Assembly (NCBI GenBank): GCA_907165135.1
Contig: OU015567.1
Span: forward strand, 5,089,001-5,153,000
Reading direction: 5' to 3'
Length of the DNA: 64,000 bases
From: Oikopleura dioica
Lineage: Eukaryota; Chordata; Appendicularia; Copelata; Oikopleuridae
The notes under the pieces were generated by a model. The model searched no databases. It was not told the origin of the DNA and worked only from the letters and a program-made list of their open reading frames with translations. Positions 23,733 to 34,499 of the stretch are shown piece after piece. Both the position numbers and the translations under genes were made by a program. Within the stretch, counting starts at the first letter, position 1, and the number at the start of each line of letters is the position of its first letter.

Positions 23733-23828
23733 AGCCAATCAGAAACCGGAATTTTCGCGTCAGCCAATCAGAAGTCCGTATTCTCCCGAAAGCCAATCAG
23801 AAGCCAGTATTTTCAGATCAGCCAATCA
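23733..23828. repeat. Cluster of four CCAATCAG boxes
   Basis: AGCCAATCAGAA or AGCCAATCACGG occurs four times in about 95 bases, at steps of roughly 29 bases. The same box occurs in pairs at 7670, 16640, 26900, 32560, 36990 and 63690. Confidence 0.7.
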
Positions 23829-24404
23829 CGGACGAACATACCCCCCCCCCCATTTTGGACCGCCCGCTTTCCCCCCCCCCTAGCTCCTGACCAGGTAGGT
23901 TAAACTTTCCTGCTCGGAGAGGAGCAATGCTTGTTACGTTAATTTTAACATTCCATTTGTTTCAGTCTCTCTATCCTCCGCGTTGTTCACATTCCTTTGT
24001 CTTTATACTTCCCAGTACACGTGTTTTATCTGCCCGCATTATCTCTGTCTGCATTTCTACCCGGCTTTCATTTTTACAGGCAATTCTAGCTCCCTCTGAG
24101 TGAAACTGAATTCTCAACTTCAACAAACACGAAACATAGAAAAAGAGACAGAAAAAGGAAGGTTTGTTTTCGGGTCAGAAACGGCGCTTAGCAAAAATCT
24201 CCTCCAACGTTTCGTAAAATCCTTGATGGGTCAACAAAAAGAGCGAGTTTATCGAAAGTTCGTGGTATGAAGATATTTTAAGAATATCCGTGCCATCAAA
24301 ACTGGTTCATTCTTTTAGATACCCAAGAATTGTGAAACCTGATCGTTTCAAAAATTAACATGGGTATACCCTTAATTATTTGATGACTAATATGATCTAA
24401 AATC

Positions 24405-24505
24405 GGAAAGCCGCTCGCGGCTTCGAGTGAAAAAATTTTAGCCGCTAAAAGCGCGGCTTTATTCTTTTTGCTCGAAGCCGCAAGCGGCTTCTCGATGTAT
24501 GACCA
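24405..24505. repeat. GCGGCTT hairpin element
   Basis: GAAAGCCGCTCGCGGCTTCG, a central GCCGCTAAAAGCGCGGC and CTCGAAGCCGCAAGCGGCTT make a nested palindrome about 100 bases long. It resembles the core of the elements at 17938 and 46608. Confidence 0.7.
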
Positions 24506-25022
24506 TATTACTCCTCATATAATTAAGGGTTTCCCCATGTTATTTTTGAACGAAAATGATAACAGTCCAAAATACAACAAAATTATCTTGATAACAAACC
24601 TGAAACAGCTGAAAAAGCAGCGACAAAGAGCTTCATTTTCTTTCTTTCTTCCGTTCTTTTCTTCTTGTTCTTTTTTCAAGTTCTCTCTCTTTCTTATTCT
24701 TCTTCGTTATTAGTCTTCTTTAAACTCTAACGAATGGAGCGATTAAAAAAGCAGCAAAAACAAGGAGCGAAAGTCAATGCTTTTCAGAAGCAAGGTACTC
24801 TTCGTACTTTTTTTCCCGGCTCGCGGGAGCGGGGCCGCAACCTGGCGAAGGTCCTCCGCGCGGTGGCGTGCTCTAGAATTTTTTACGAAAGGAGAGAGAG
24901 GGAGAGAGCTGGTCGAGGCAGCCAAGGAAAGCCAAAAGGTCGAGAAGCTTGTTTTTTACGCCCCAGGGAGGAAAATTTATGATTTAACATTTTCAAGCTT
25001 CCTGATTTTTTCACTCAATTAA

Positions 25023-26496
25023 TCAAATTTTGAAGAAAATCCGCAAGAAGAGAAAAATCGGCAGAAACAGTAATTGAGGCCCTTGAGCCGATGAATATTT
25101 TCCTGGAGATTCTGGACTTGGATTTTCAATAAGTGGCGTTCCAACGATTTCCGTTCCTTTGATTTGAGCTTCGTCGACAATCTAAAAAGTACTTTTTTCT
25201 GTGATTTTCAGAAAATCTTACCAATTTGACGCCATCCATTTCGATAACGACTGGGTTCTCCGGGGCTTCGATGGAAATTGTTTGCGAGATTGAGCTTCTT
25301 GGCTTGATTTCTAAAGCTTTTTGATTCGGTCCTCCTCCAGCAGAATTTTGTTGGGAAGAGGATGATGCCGTGTTTTCGTCTTTGATTATTTTCGCGTTTC
25401 CGATCGGTGGGGTTGCATCGCAATTTGTGAGTTCATCCGCGCAGCTTTTGCAGAAAACGACTAAAAAAGTTAGATCTTATTCTTTCGAGTTTTTACCTGT
25501 GCAAACAATTTGCATTTCATCCGATTGTTCTGTCGACGAAACAGCAGCAACTGTAACTTTTTTTGAAAGACCGTCTATTCCAAATTGAAGGACGTCCCAA
25601 TTGTCGTTTGTACATCCATCTTTAACAAAATATGCCCCGTTGACGCTGCAGGAATCGACCCGGAATTGCCTAGAAAATCAGAAAATTGATACATTTTTGG
25701 TTTTCCTGGTACCCGAGATTTTGAATGATATCGTCGAAAACCAGTGTTATCGGTATTCCAGGAGCAAGTGGGACAGTTGGGTCGTAATCTTGACCATTTG
25801 GGAGTTCCATTTTCGGTTGATCAGCTAACAAAATGTTGAAAAATAAAGAAGCGAAAGATTCTTACGCTTAACTGCGTCAATATTCGATTCCGGCAGATCT
25901 GTATTCACGCTTTGTATTTTGATCGCATCGACATCAACCGTTCCATATCGCTCAGTAACGCATTGGAAGGTGTACCCGAAGATGGTCCGTTCAGCTCCAA
26001 GTTGAACAGCTTCTTCTGGCGCTTGTTTTTCAAAAGTCACAGAGTATCGGATTTTATCTTCTTTATCGAGAGATGGGTCACTTTTAAAGTATTCGATTTC
26101 CAAGCATTCTGTATCAGAAAAAGCAAGGTCGAAAATATAATATTCACTTGATTCTCCTCCTTCAAGCGGCATAGAAGATGGATTTGGATCGAAATTACAG
26201 TAATAACTTGAGAGAGGATTAAAGAAACTATTAAATTTTCGTCTCATCTTAATAATAATTCATTAACAATATATTTCTTAGCCCTCCATTGTAGTTTTAT
26301 TGTTGACGAGTTCTGATATATCTTTCAATACTGGGAACTCTAATTGAACGCATTCGAGATGAAAGGCAATGAAAATGTTCGGATATGATGCGGCGCAACC
26401 AAAATAGATAGAATAACTGTCACGCCAGTTACTGCTATAACCGCTGTTTGCAATACTCAAAAGATCACATCGTCTTTTTACATCTTCAGTGTCCAT
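25023..26496 (-). CDS. ZP-domain surface protein with hydrophobic tail
   Basis: The large exon read from 26247 to about 25866 encodes DTECLEIEYFKSDPSL, a Tyr/Phe-rich strand pattern and FGYTFQCVTERYGTVDVDAI. Further exons give LPNGQDYDPTVPLAPGIPIT, then RQFRVDSCSVNGAYFVKDGC and CTVVFCKSCADELTNC. A DSC..DGC spacing followed by VFCKSC is the hallmark of the second half of a zona pellucida (ZP) module, which makes extracellular filaments. The end (25023) is a hydrophobic tail, PQLLFLPIFLFLRIFFKI-stop, with no positively charged cytoplasmic domain beyond one Arg and one Lys, so a GPI anchor or a short membrane anchor fits. Introns are short (for example GTAAGATT to TTTTTAG before IVDEAQIKG). An upstream open block (26278-26496) probably holds the N-terminal part. 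The start and signal peptide were not located. Confidence 0.6.
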
Positions 26497-26551
26497 CTTT
26501 TTTCTCTCAAATTTTCCTTTCTCTTTTCAAGAAGATTTCTTTTTCATAATC

Positions 26552-26782
26552 TTAGCGATAAAACACTGGGCGCCTCTTCTGATAATAATGACCATATTTT
26601 ATGATCAGTACTCGGCAGCTTACGTTTTCGTTCAATAAAAATTCTAAGCAAGATGCGCCGGATGAGATTTTTTGTCCGAACCAGGCTGATAGGTTCAAAG
26701 CACATTTATCGCCGCCCTGATAAAGTGGCATATCGCTGCTTATCAGCTTCCATAAGCTCCTCTTCTCAGTAAAACTCAGCAC
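26552..26782 (-). CDS. Possible upstream exon of the ZP gene or a small gene
   Basis: An open frame of about 76 codons starts with an ATG and contains four Cys (CALNLSAWFGQKISSGASC, then CRVLIIKYGHYY). The composition is plausible for a folded extracellular segment. It ends with a stop at 26552, and no splice partner could be fixed. Confidence 0.25.
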   Translation of the reverse strand: MLSFTEKRSLWKLISSDMPLYQGGDKCALNLSAWFGQKISSGASCLEFLLNENVSCRVLIIKYGHYYQKRRPVFYR

Positions 26783-27478
26783 TTTTTTCTTGACTCGAAA
26801 TCTTAGAGAAAGTCTCCTGGAAATTCAGTTTTTTGGGAGTTTTCGCTAAAATAGACAAAAATGGACCGAAAATTCGATTCTTCGAGACAAATTTTTTTCT
26901 GTGATCTGATTGGCTTGACGGCCAAACGCGGACATTTGATTGGTCGAAAATTTTGCCAATTTTTAAATAAAAATTTTCCGTTTTTTGATCTCATTTTTGA
27001 TATTTCTACTCAAAACGTCCCTTTCCCGCGGAGAAACCGTATTTATTCTAGTTGTAATCTCTAAGTTAGAAATTAATGATTGGATTAGAGTCGATTGAGG
27101 CTAAAAACAACTTGGTTTGGTTAACACCGATTACGAGAAAAGAGAGAAAAGTTTAATTGAAAAAGCGCGTCAAGTTTTGTTACCAAACCCTTCAGAGAAA
27201 ACCCCCATTTTGAAAACAAGATTTGCGCTGAAATCCTCCCGAGATCCTTAATCGACAATGAAAGAACCTCATAATAAAGTTTGTGTGTTGTTGAAACACG
27301 GGCGCGAGCATGATTTCTCTTGTCAAACCAAACAAGGAATTAATGGATGAGTATTTACAGATTTAGAAAAAAGGGATAAGAACTTTTGCCTTTTTGTTTT
27401 ACAAATACTTGCTTATTCAATTTTCCATCAATATTATGTTAAAAATAGCCCTATTTCAATACTAGCTTCAATAGATGC

Positions 27479-27727
27479 AGCTCGGCAACCTGTATAGAAA
27501 GCCTGAGTCAGGGTCTGAAAGAGCTGAAATAAAAAGCCGCACAGCGGCTTTTTCAAAACGAAGCCGCGAAGCGGCTCTATCAATATAATATTGATATAAT
27601 GAAAATTTTTGGTTGATTAAAATCATAAGATTAGCGAAGCCGCTTTGCGGCTTCGTTTTTGAAAAAGCCGCTGCGCGGCTTTTCATTTCAGCTCTTTCAG
27701 ACCCTGACTCAGGCTTTCTACACAGGT
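27479..27727. mobile_element. Full-length AACCTGTGTAG MITE with two GCGGCTT hairpins
   Basis: This is the best preserved copy of the family. CTCGGCAACCTGTATAGAAA and CCTGAGTCAGGGTCTGAAAG on the left are mirrored by CTTTCAGACCCTGACTCAGG and CTTTCTACACAGGTT on the right. Inside each arm sits an AAAAGCCGC..GCGGCTTTTT palindrome, so the single strand can fold as a multi-armed structure. It is 249 bases with no coding capacity. Confidence 0.9.
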
Positions 27728-28510
27728 TAAGGGCTTCCCGACGAAAAATCCCCTCTTTTTTTAATCTTTTTAAAAAGTGTGAGAAATCAGACTTCACCTC
27801 AATAAATTAATTTTTCTTGTAAAAGTCTGGTAGGTGCGTTTTGGCTTAGCCAGTTCAAGACGATTACGCTGCACCTGACTTTTGGCGAGTGTTCTTTTTT
27901 TGGCGCTCACGTGGCTGCGAAAGAAAGATACACTCCGGAAGAACATTTTTATTAAAAATTTTAGCCAAGAAAGTTGCGGAAATTTCTGAAATGGGAACAC
28001 CAGGGTTGTTTTTTGAGCCGAAAACAGCCTGAGCTGGAAAGGACGATGTATCTTCCACAGTAGCAGCGGTTCATTACTGGTATCTGGCGGCGAGACGGTC
28101 TGAAGTGCTTTTTTAAAAATATTTTATTTAATAAACTTGTTTAATTTTCTTTCTAAAAACATCGTGTTTTAAACAGTTTTGTCAACACCAAAAACGCGTG
28201 TTTCAAAAAAAAAACCGATCATTAGTAACATTCTCTAGTACAGGAATACGGCACGACTCATCAACATGCGCACTAATGAATATGCAAAGCCGAAGGTACC
28301 TCCTTCGTTTGGATTAGCGCTTCCGGATTTCGCTCACGTGCACGACATGGCCTCTACGAAAATAAACTATAGCGAGATGATAGTATGATCGATTCACGGA
28401 AGCGTCTTTATGTCCAAAATTAAAAATGAAAAAAATTGATGGTCTTTTTGATAAACTGTCAGCAAATTTCCTGAATGTGGAACTGACTTTGTCGATTGAC
28501 TGAACTCAGG

Positions 28511-28659
28511 AACCTGTGTAGAAATCTGAGTCAGGGTTTCAAATATATTGTGATGGAAATTTTGGCAAAGCCGCAAAGCGGCTTTATTTTTGAAAAAGCC
28601 GCTAGGCGGCTTTTCATTTTAGCTCTTCCCAACCCTGACTCAGGTTTCTAACACAGGTT
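28511..28659. mobile_element. AACCTGTGTAG MITE, shorter copy
   Basis: Left arm AACCTGTGTAGAAATCTGAG, right arm CTGACTCAGGTTTCTAACAC, with one AAGCCGCAAAGCGGCTT and one AAGCCGCTAGGCGGCTT hairpin inside. Confidence 0.85.
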
Positions 28660-29104
28660 TCAGGCCTTGTCACAAACACGTGATATCCGGACAAAAAATA
28701 TTTCTGGGAAATAACAGTCTCGCATTTATTCTTCGAAAGCCACTTTTTCTTATTTTCCTGCACTCGAAAAGCCCTTTGCTTACAAATATTTCTACCTGTA
28801 TCGTGTTTGCCATGCTCTCCCGTCCCTCCGATTTGGAATCAGTCTCGCTTCAGAAACGTGTCCAAGCATCAAAAAAGTTAAAAAGTGATTTAAAAAATTC
28901 ATTTTTTTTGCTTCTTTTTTGAGAAAATTATACTAAAAGTGATAATAACGCTGCTAAAGGCGGATAAAGAAAACCGGGCAGCTGAATCATTTTTTAGAAA
29001 ATTGGAGATTTGAAGATCCTGTTTTCTCAGAGGATTTTCGAAAGTTCTGTAATGTTTTTTCGCTAGCTGACCTAGTTGAGGTAACAAAAATTGAAGAAAT
29101 GAAA

Positions 29105-29206
29105 AATGCGACATTCGGAGCATTTGGGACGTTTGGGGACATTCGGGACATTCAGAGACATTCAGAGACATTTCGGGACATTTGAGGACATTCGGAAACA
29201 TAACAA
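29105..29206. repeat. GACATT array with 10-base step
   Basis: Units such as GGACATTCGG, GACATTCAGA and GACATTTGAG repeat about nine times, mostly 10 bases apart. This is the same family as the 10-15 kb arrays. Confidence 0.7.
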
Positions 29207-29527
29207 GCTTCAATTTTGGAAACTTCTTTGGGGAAAGTGGGAAAGTTCAAATTTCTTGCACTTAGCAATTTAAATTTCTGAGACCGGGGACTTGAAATTT
29301 GTACATGCGTATTTTTTGAGAAAGGAGAGCGAATCGTGCAAGTTTGACTTCGAATCAGCGCGGAATGTGCGAGTCGGACGGTAGCTGTTAACCGCGGCTG
29401 GTATGCAACACCACCACCACTGCACATTATTGCGCACGCGGAAATATGGTCAATTGGGGGATTAAGCGTTTCGGGCTTTCACTCGCTCGAACTTTTGCTT
29501 CGAAGGAATTCGCATTTACTTTATTTA

Positions 29528-30200
29528 CTAATACCAAGCCAAATAACCGAGCCAAATACACCAGTTCAAGAACAGTACAGCTAGACTGCAGATCGAAATA
29601 AATATGTTCAGTACAGTTATCGCTTTGAAACTGGAATATTTCTTGGTCATTTTGAGAATATACAGGCTGTTTGAAATGGACGAGAAGATGGTGACTATTT
29701 GAAGAACGTAGTTGACGGTAATCATGAATGGAACGCACCAAAGAATTGGGCCGACAAAAGCTAAAATATGATAAGCTGACCCTCATTTTCCAAGGTGAAC
29801 TCACCAAGTATGATCGTCGAAAAAGTAGTGTCCCTGACTATTATATAATTTTTGTCCATTTTTTGACTATTTATGACTTCGAATTGAATGTGCTGGAAAT
29901 ATAAAACCAATATTATGAAGCCAAAAATAAGTTTGCTTATAAGAGACATCAAAATACCAAAAACATGTAAGTAATTATTGATGATTTTTCAAATCGATTT
30001 TCAATGCCCTCCTGAAGTCGAAAATAATTGCCAGTCCAGGCGAACAAAAACCAGGGAAGGAATCTTTCGAAAAAAAATTCGTCATTTCTCTCAATTTGCT
30101 CTGTGCTAGAGAATCTGTAAATGATCTTATAGCTCAAGCAAAAGAGGGATAATTGATGTTTAATACCAATGGTGTTTAAAGAGCGAAGAAATTCTGACAT
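29528..30200 (-). CDS. Multi-pass membrane protein, paralog A
   Basis: The ATG at 30200 opens MSEFLRSLNTIGIKHQLSLF. A second exon encodes KLIFGFIILVLYFQ and ends STIILG at GTGAGTT. The last exon starts AFVGPILWCVPF after ATTTTAG and continues with VLQIVTIFSSISNSLYI and FISICSLAVLFLNWCIWLGY. At least four hydrophobic segments are visible. The last third aligns with the neighbouring gene at 30267-30840 (VLFLNWCIWL against VLFNWCAWLYWL, and LWCVPF against LWWIPF), so the two are tandem duplicates. The first intron would be only about 29 bases; alternatively translation starts at the ATG in MSLISKLIFG. No family is recognised. Confidence 0.55.
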
Positions 30201-30266
30201 CGTTTTATTTAATTGCAATTTAAACAAAGGCTACTGAAGGGTCGATTTGTCAGTTTTTTATTTAAT

Positions 30267-30840
30267 TCAAAGCCAGTAAAGCCAAGCGCACCAGTTGAAC
30301 AGAACAACAAGCAAGCAACCGATGATGATGAAAATATTACAAAACTGCATGCAATGAATCGGTGACCGTTTGATTTTTAGTTGAGAAAGATAGGAAAAGC
30401 TCGCAATCGCTGCGTAAATCGTTTGAAGTTGGGCAAGGAAGTTCCATTTCATCCAAAGAATCCAAAACGGAATCCACCAAAGTAACGCCGCGGAAAACGC
30501 TAGACTTGTAATGAATTTCAATGCGCTCTATTTCTTCCTGAAAAATATTGTTCCAATGCTCCAGTATCTCATCATTCCGTACAAGCGATCATCTTCCTCA
30601 GCATAGTCAATTCGCCGCAAGCAGCAGAGCATAATCGACATAAGGATGGAAAAGAAAAGCTTGCTTTTCAAGGCGTTTTCAAAATTTTGAAAGATAAATA
30701 AAAAATAACACTGTTTATAAAAGCCTAACAGTAGTCAACAATAAAGGCAATTCCAGGCAAGCAAAGAGCATATCGAACTTCTTTTTCAACAAAAAAGTCA
30801 TCAAGCATCTCTATCATTTTGAGTTTTCCAAAAGGTCCAT
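30267..30840 (-). CDS. Multi-pass membrane protein, paralog B
   Basis: Starting at the ATG at 30840 (MHGPFGKLKMIEMLDDFFVE), later exons encode KSKLFFSILMSIMLCCLRRI, DYAEEDDRLYGMMRYWS and, after an unresolved junction, KFITSL, LLWWIPFWILWMKWNFLA and IFIIIGCLLVVLFNWCAWLY, stopping at 30267. It lies head-to-tail 66 bases from paralog A, sharing order and spacing of membrane segments. The pair probably arose by tandem duplication. Confidence 0.5.
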
Positions 30841-31377
30841 GCATTTTGCAGGGCATTCAATTACAGTAATTGACTGACAAATACCAATCTAATAAATCCG
30901 TCTGTTTTAGGATTTTTAGGAGCTCTAGGAACGCTGAAAATGCTAACTTGACTACTGTTTTATTTTACCTCAAATAGCGGTTTGATAGTCAAATCTTTAT
31001 TGTAGTGTTTCAACTGTAAGAAAGAGGAATAACCGTTTTGGTTATCCCGGCAGCCACTCGTGGGAACTAAGCGAGCCACTCAAAAAGGTAATTGGCGTTA
31101 TGCTTTCAGCGGAAATCTAGTTTGAGAAGCAACATTTCTTTCTTTCTTAGTAATCTGTATTTCTATCCAGTCGTTTAGGCTATGTAACAATACTGCGCAA
31201 TTAAAACAAGAGTGGTATCAAAGAAGAAAATGGGAGTTCAATGTGGATTATTAGAAAGAAGCAATTTGATCAATTAAAAATTGTCCCCAGCAATTATTTC
31301 TGCGATAATCGGGATTGAAACACAAAACATCCGAATTATTGTTTTGTCAAAGCAGTTTTCAATAATTTTGTTTTGTA
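30841..31377. other. Intergenic
   Basis: AT-rich sequence; no exon, repeat or RNA gene recognised. Confidence 0.5.
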
Positions 31378-32381
31378 CTATTCATCGATAATCGCATCAA
31401 AACACTCGAAGCCCATTTCAAGGGCAAATTCATCGTCGACTTGAGTATCACGTGACAGGGAGCAGTCATGATCACTGTATGTCGTCGTACTAAAAAATGG
31501 TTGATAAAAAAATCAGAAAAATTTTAGGGTACTGAATTGTGCCACCCTGCGCCGCTCTACGCCGCCCTGGGCCGCCCGGTCCGAAACCATCCGGCTTTCA
31601 TCCGACCCGGCGCAAAGCGGCGCAGGCCGGCAGAATTCAGTTTCTCCCGAAAAATTAATCATAACTTTCCTCATGATACTTTCGCTCTCGAAATCTTCAA
31701 TTTTGTAAATATCGTCGTAATAATAATACGCTATGAAATCATGTTACTAACCAACTTTTCTCGATTAACCTGATTGTTCATTGACATCATCAAGATCCCT
31801 ATAAGCCGCGCTGTCATTTGAGTGGTTCGACAACAAATCCATTTCGAGTTCTTGTGCAGCTTTATTTTCATGTCGTTTTAACAACAATTCAAACACGTAA
31901 TTAGTAAAGGGGCGTTGTCGAAAATGTAGTTGAAAACAAAGCTATCTCGTTGTTGACTTCTTGGAACATGTAGATTCGGTTCTCGTCGTCGCTGTTATCA
32001 TCATCATCCTCTTCGCCACCGTCGTCCGAGGATGATTCTTCCAAGTCTGTGAAATCATTCATGAGAGCGGCTTTAGAATCCTCGGAAATACTCGGTAAGG
32101 TGGCATTTTCAACGTCAGATCCGCACATGTCAGCCATGATACTTGAAAGGGCATTGCTCCGAAACGCTAGAATTTTTTTCAACTCTTTCAAAATACCGAA
32201 TACCCTCACATTCGTCATCGCAATCTACCGAACATTCATTCAGCCGCTGACTTCTGAGTGTTCTCCTCCATGTCTCCCGGTGAAAAAGAAACATTTTAAA
32301 CGATCTCAGTTCGGCGAAAAGTCTCTCGAAATAATTTTCGACACAACAACACATCTTCACATTTGCAAGAATAGGAATCAT
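31378..32381 (-). CDS. Acidic protein of unknown family
   Basis: The frame from 32381 encodes CCCVENYFERLFAELRSFKM and LRSQRLNECSVDCDDECE. A 37-base GT-AG intron then joins it in phase to FRSNALSSIMADMCGSDVE, which runs into DFTDLEESSSDDGGEEDDDD and IYMFQEVNNEIALF. A further open stretch (about 31780-31910) encodes QRPFTNYVFELLLKRHENKA and ELEMDLLSNHSND. The last exon (31378 to about 31490, after TTTTTTAG) encodes SDHDCSLSRDTQVDDEFALE and FECFDAIIDE-stop. The pieces have strong coding character, and the acidic tract suggests a nuclear or regulatory protein. The join between the second and third parts is uncertain, and no family is recognised. Confidence 0.5.
31531..31641. repeat. GC-rich inverted-repeat insert
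   Basis: ACTGAATTGTGCC..CTGCGCCGC on the left is mirrored by GCGGCGCAG..GGCAGAATTCAGT on the right. The 111-base insert has about twice the GC of the surrounding intron and lies between the last two exons of the acidic-protein gene. Confidence 0.75.
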
Positions 32382-32402
32382 ACCGATGATTATGCTATTT
32401 GA

Positions 32403-34499
32403 ATATATTGAGATGGATATGCATTTTAATTAATTACCAAAATTAACCGCGAATGAGGTTTATTATAAAAACATTGTTTTTTTTTCTCGCCCAAGATTTT
32501 CGTTTCCCCTAACGCTAACCCTAACAAAAAATTTCGACATTCGAAAATTTCGAAATTGTCAACCAATCAGAAGCCTGGATTCTGCAAACTGGCCAATCAG
32601 CAGCCGAGTTTACAAAATTTGTCGAAATTATTTTGTCGGTTCCATTCCCAAATTTTTGGCTCGAAAGATAACCCCTCTTTATCAAACACATGGTCAAATT
32701 GACATGGAACTTTCGATCTCAATCGAAATTACAATCGGCAGATTTGACGTTATGAAAAGGCGTGACCGCATTTCAGTGCATTTATATGATAAATATTGAC
32801 AGGCTCAGCGCGCGTTTTGATATATTCTGTCACTCATTGGAATTCATTACCAATCAAAATCACGACTCAGCATTTTTTCCAAATTTCGAGTTTATTTACA
32901 GAATGAAAAAAATTCTATCAGCGACATGTTTTTTGGCATCGACAGGTTCGGCTCCGAGTCACTTAGCTTATGTAGTCCTTTTTTGAAGAGTTCTAGCGAC
33001 TGACTTTTATTGTCGATATACTTTTATATGTCCGGAATGATGGTCTCTAGAAAATTCTTGAACTCTTTCCTGAATAAGATATCTTGCGCAGCAAAAAGGC
33101 TCACTAAGAAGATCATTGCAAAGTCCAAAAATCTTCGTCCCAGGAGTCAAATATTCGTACATCACGTGACACTGAAAACCATCACTTTTCCATCATCTTA
33201 CAACTTACAACAACTTACATTCAAACAGTACATCTTCTGACAGGATCTTGCATCAACGGAATCGCCGGTCAACAATAAGCAGTTCAGAACTCTGAGCAAT
33301 TTCATTACCTCTTCATCTTTTTTCCTGAATCACAGGCTTTTTAAATGCGCGCTCAAGGCTGCCCTCCCTGAATAGCGAAATGCGGTTAATAAGAGCCAGA
33401 CTATCCGCTTATTCCAAGCTTTTTCCCACCTGCGAATTTGGGTCCTCGCTTCAGATTCTTTTTGCCTTAATCAACTTATATTTTAAGCTCTTATCTACAT
33501 TAGAAACCAAGGAAATTGATAGAAGAAGAAAAATCTCAAGAAAAATTTCAATTTTTGGTTTTTACCGATAAATTTTTAATTGTCGATTGAAATTTCAAAG
33601 CAATGCCCTTTTGTTCAAATTAATGTTCTCCTATTCATGCTTAAAAATTTGACGTGAACCTTATAAATCCCTTGAAATAATTAATTTATAAGTCGATAAT
33701 GCATAAAATATTTAATTCAATAACTGTCCATCAGAGTCAATCTAAGCTTAATTTTACGTGAATGTGAAATCTTTAAAAGCTTTTGAACTTGCAGTCAAGC
33801 CGGGAAATCGCAGGGACTTAATTGTGCTTTGAACAATGTTCCATGGAGACTCACTGGAAAGAGCAGACTTTAGCCTGATGAGAATATGGCAGACCTACTC
33901 CGAATACGGTTCTTTAAAATATGATTATCCCAGTCGAAAATTATACAGAATGTTATGAATAAATCATTAGTAATCATATCTTTTTTACACTGTCTAGGCG
34001 TAATCTTGTCTCGAAAAATCTTCTCCTGTCTTTTCTTCCTTTTGAACGCCTTTCACCAGGTTTGGAATTGAAATCAAGGAGGAGACCAATTGGCATAATC
34101 GCAGGTATTCTGGATGAGCCCGTTTCCGCAGGATTAAGTCATTAGGCTCCTACTTAGAATCTCTTGGAGCACAGAAGAAGGCGATTTGTAATTTTAATAA
34201 TTGAATTGGGAGAACTTGTAGACAACTTGCCGAAACTGTTGGCTTAGGCCTTAGTTGTTCCTTCAAAATGATGCTGTGTTTTTATTATTAATCTTTCTTT
34301 AATACGAAATATGCTCACTTCAGAATATTAAATTGAAAAGTTGCCCTTGATCTTGAGTAAAATTCTAGCATTTAGAATATTTTATTGATAAAAGAAGCTG
34401 GTATGTTCAATGGTAGTATGTCAGAAGAAGAGAAAGAGATGGCAGAGAGTCAAAATTGTTTATGTCGAATTCCAGTAACGGAGTTTAGAAATGAAATTT
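32403..34499. other. Intergenic
   Basis: It holds a CCAAT-pair element at 32530-32650, a CTAACGCTAACCCTAAC telomere-like stretch at about 32511-32526, and a possible signal-peptide-like start at 32904 (MKKILSATCFLAST before a GT) with no clear continuation. Otherwise nothing recognised. Confidence 0.45.
32530..32650. mobile_element. CCAAT-pair element, relative of 16527
   Basis: AACCAATCAGAAGCCTGGAT followed by TGGCCAATCAGCAGCC matches the inverse of the interior of the element at 16527-16778, and the flanks share AAATTTGTCGAAATT. The TA-flanked ends are not obvious here. Confidence 0.65.

Larger units (their letters stand above)
21648..25022. other. Gene-poor, repeat-bearing region
   Basis: Weak candidates only: an ATG frame at 22769-22945 (58 codons, MSSLAKPERQSFQKRCPVFL) and a GC-rich minus-strand frame at 22153-22386 (QITEYLQQKRVAALSDLLDL). 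Neither has a recognisable domain or clear splice context. Repeats are the GCGGCTTTTTTCGAGCG runs at about 23092-23142, the CCAATCAG cluster at 23733-23828, poly-C tracts near 23842 and 23870, and the hairpin at 24405. Confidence 0.4.
26783..29527. other. Repeat-rich intergenic region
   Basis: No exon recognised. It contains a CCAAT pair at about 26900-26945, two AACCTGTGTAG MITEs (27479 and 28511), T-rich stretches and a GACATT array at 29105-29206. Confidence 0.5.

Noticed and set aside
23575-23903. Three overlapping plus-strand frames rich in Pro
   Set aside because: They arise from the CCAATCAG repeats and poly-C tracts.
24734-25022. Plus-strand frame MERLKKQQKQGAKVNAFQKQ
   Set aside because: No domain, simple Lys/Arg/Glu composition and no consistent splice partner.
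32511-32526. CTAACGCTAACCCTAAC, telomere-like
   Set aside because: Under three units with one mismatch; too short to call an interstitial telomere.
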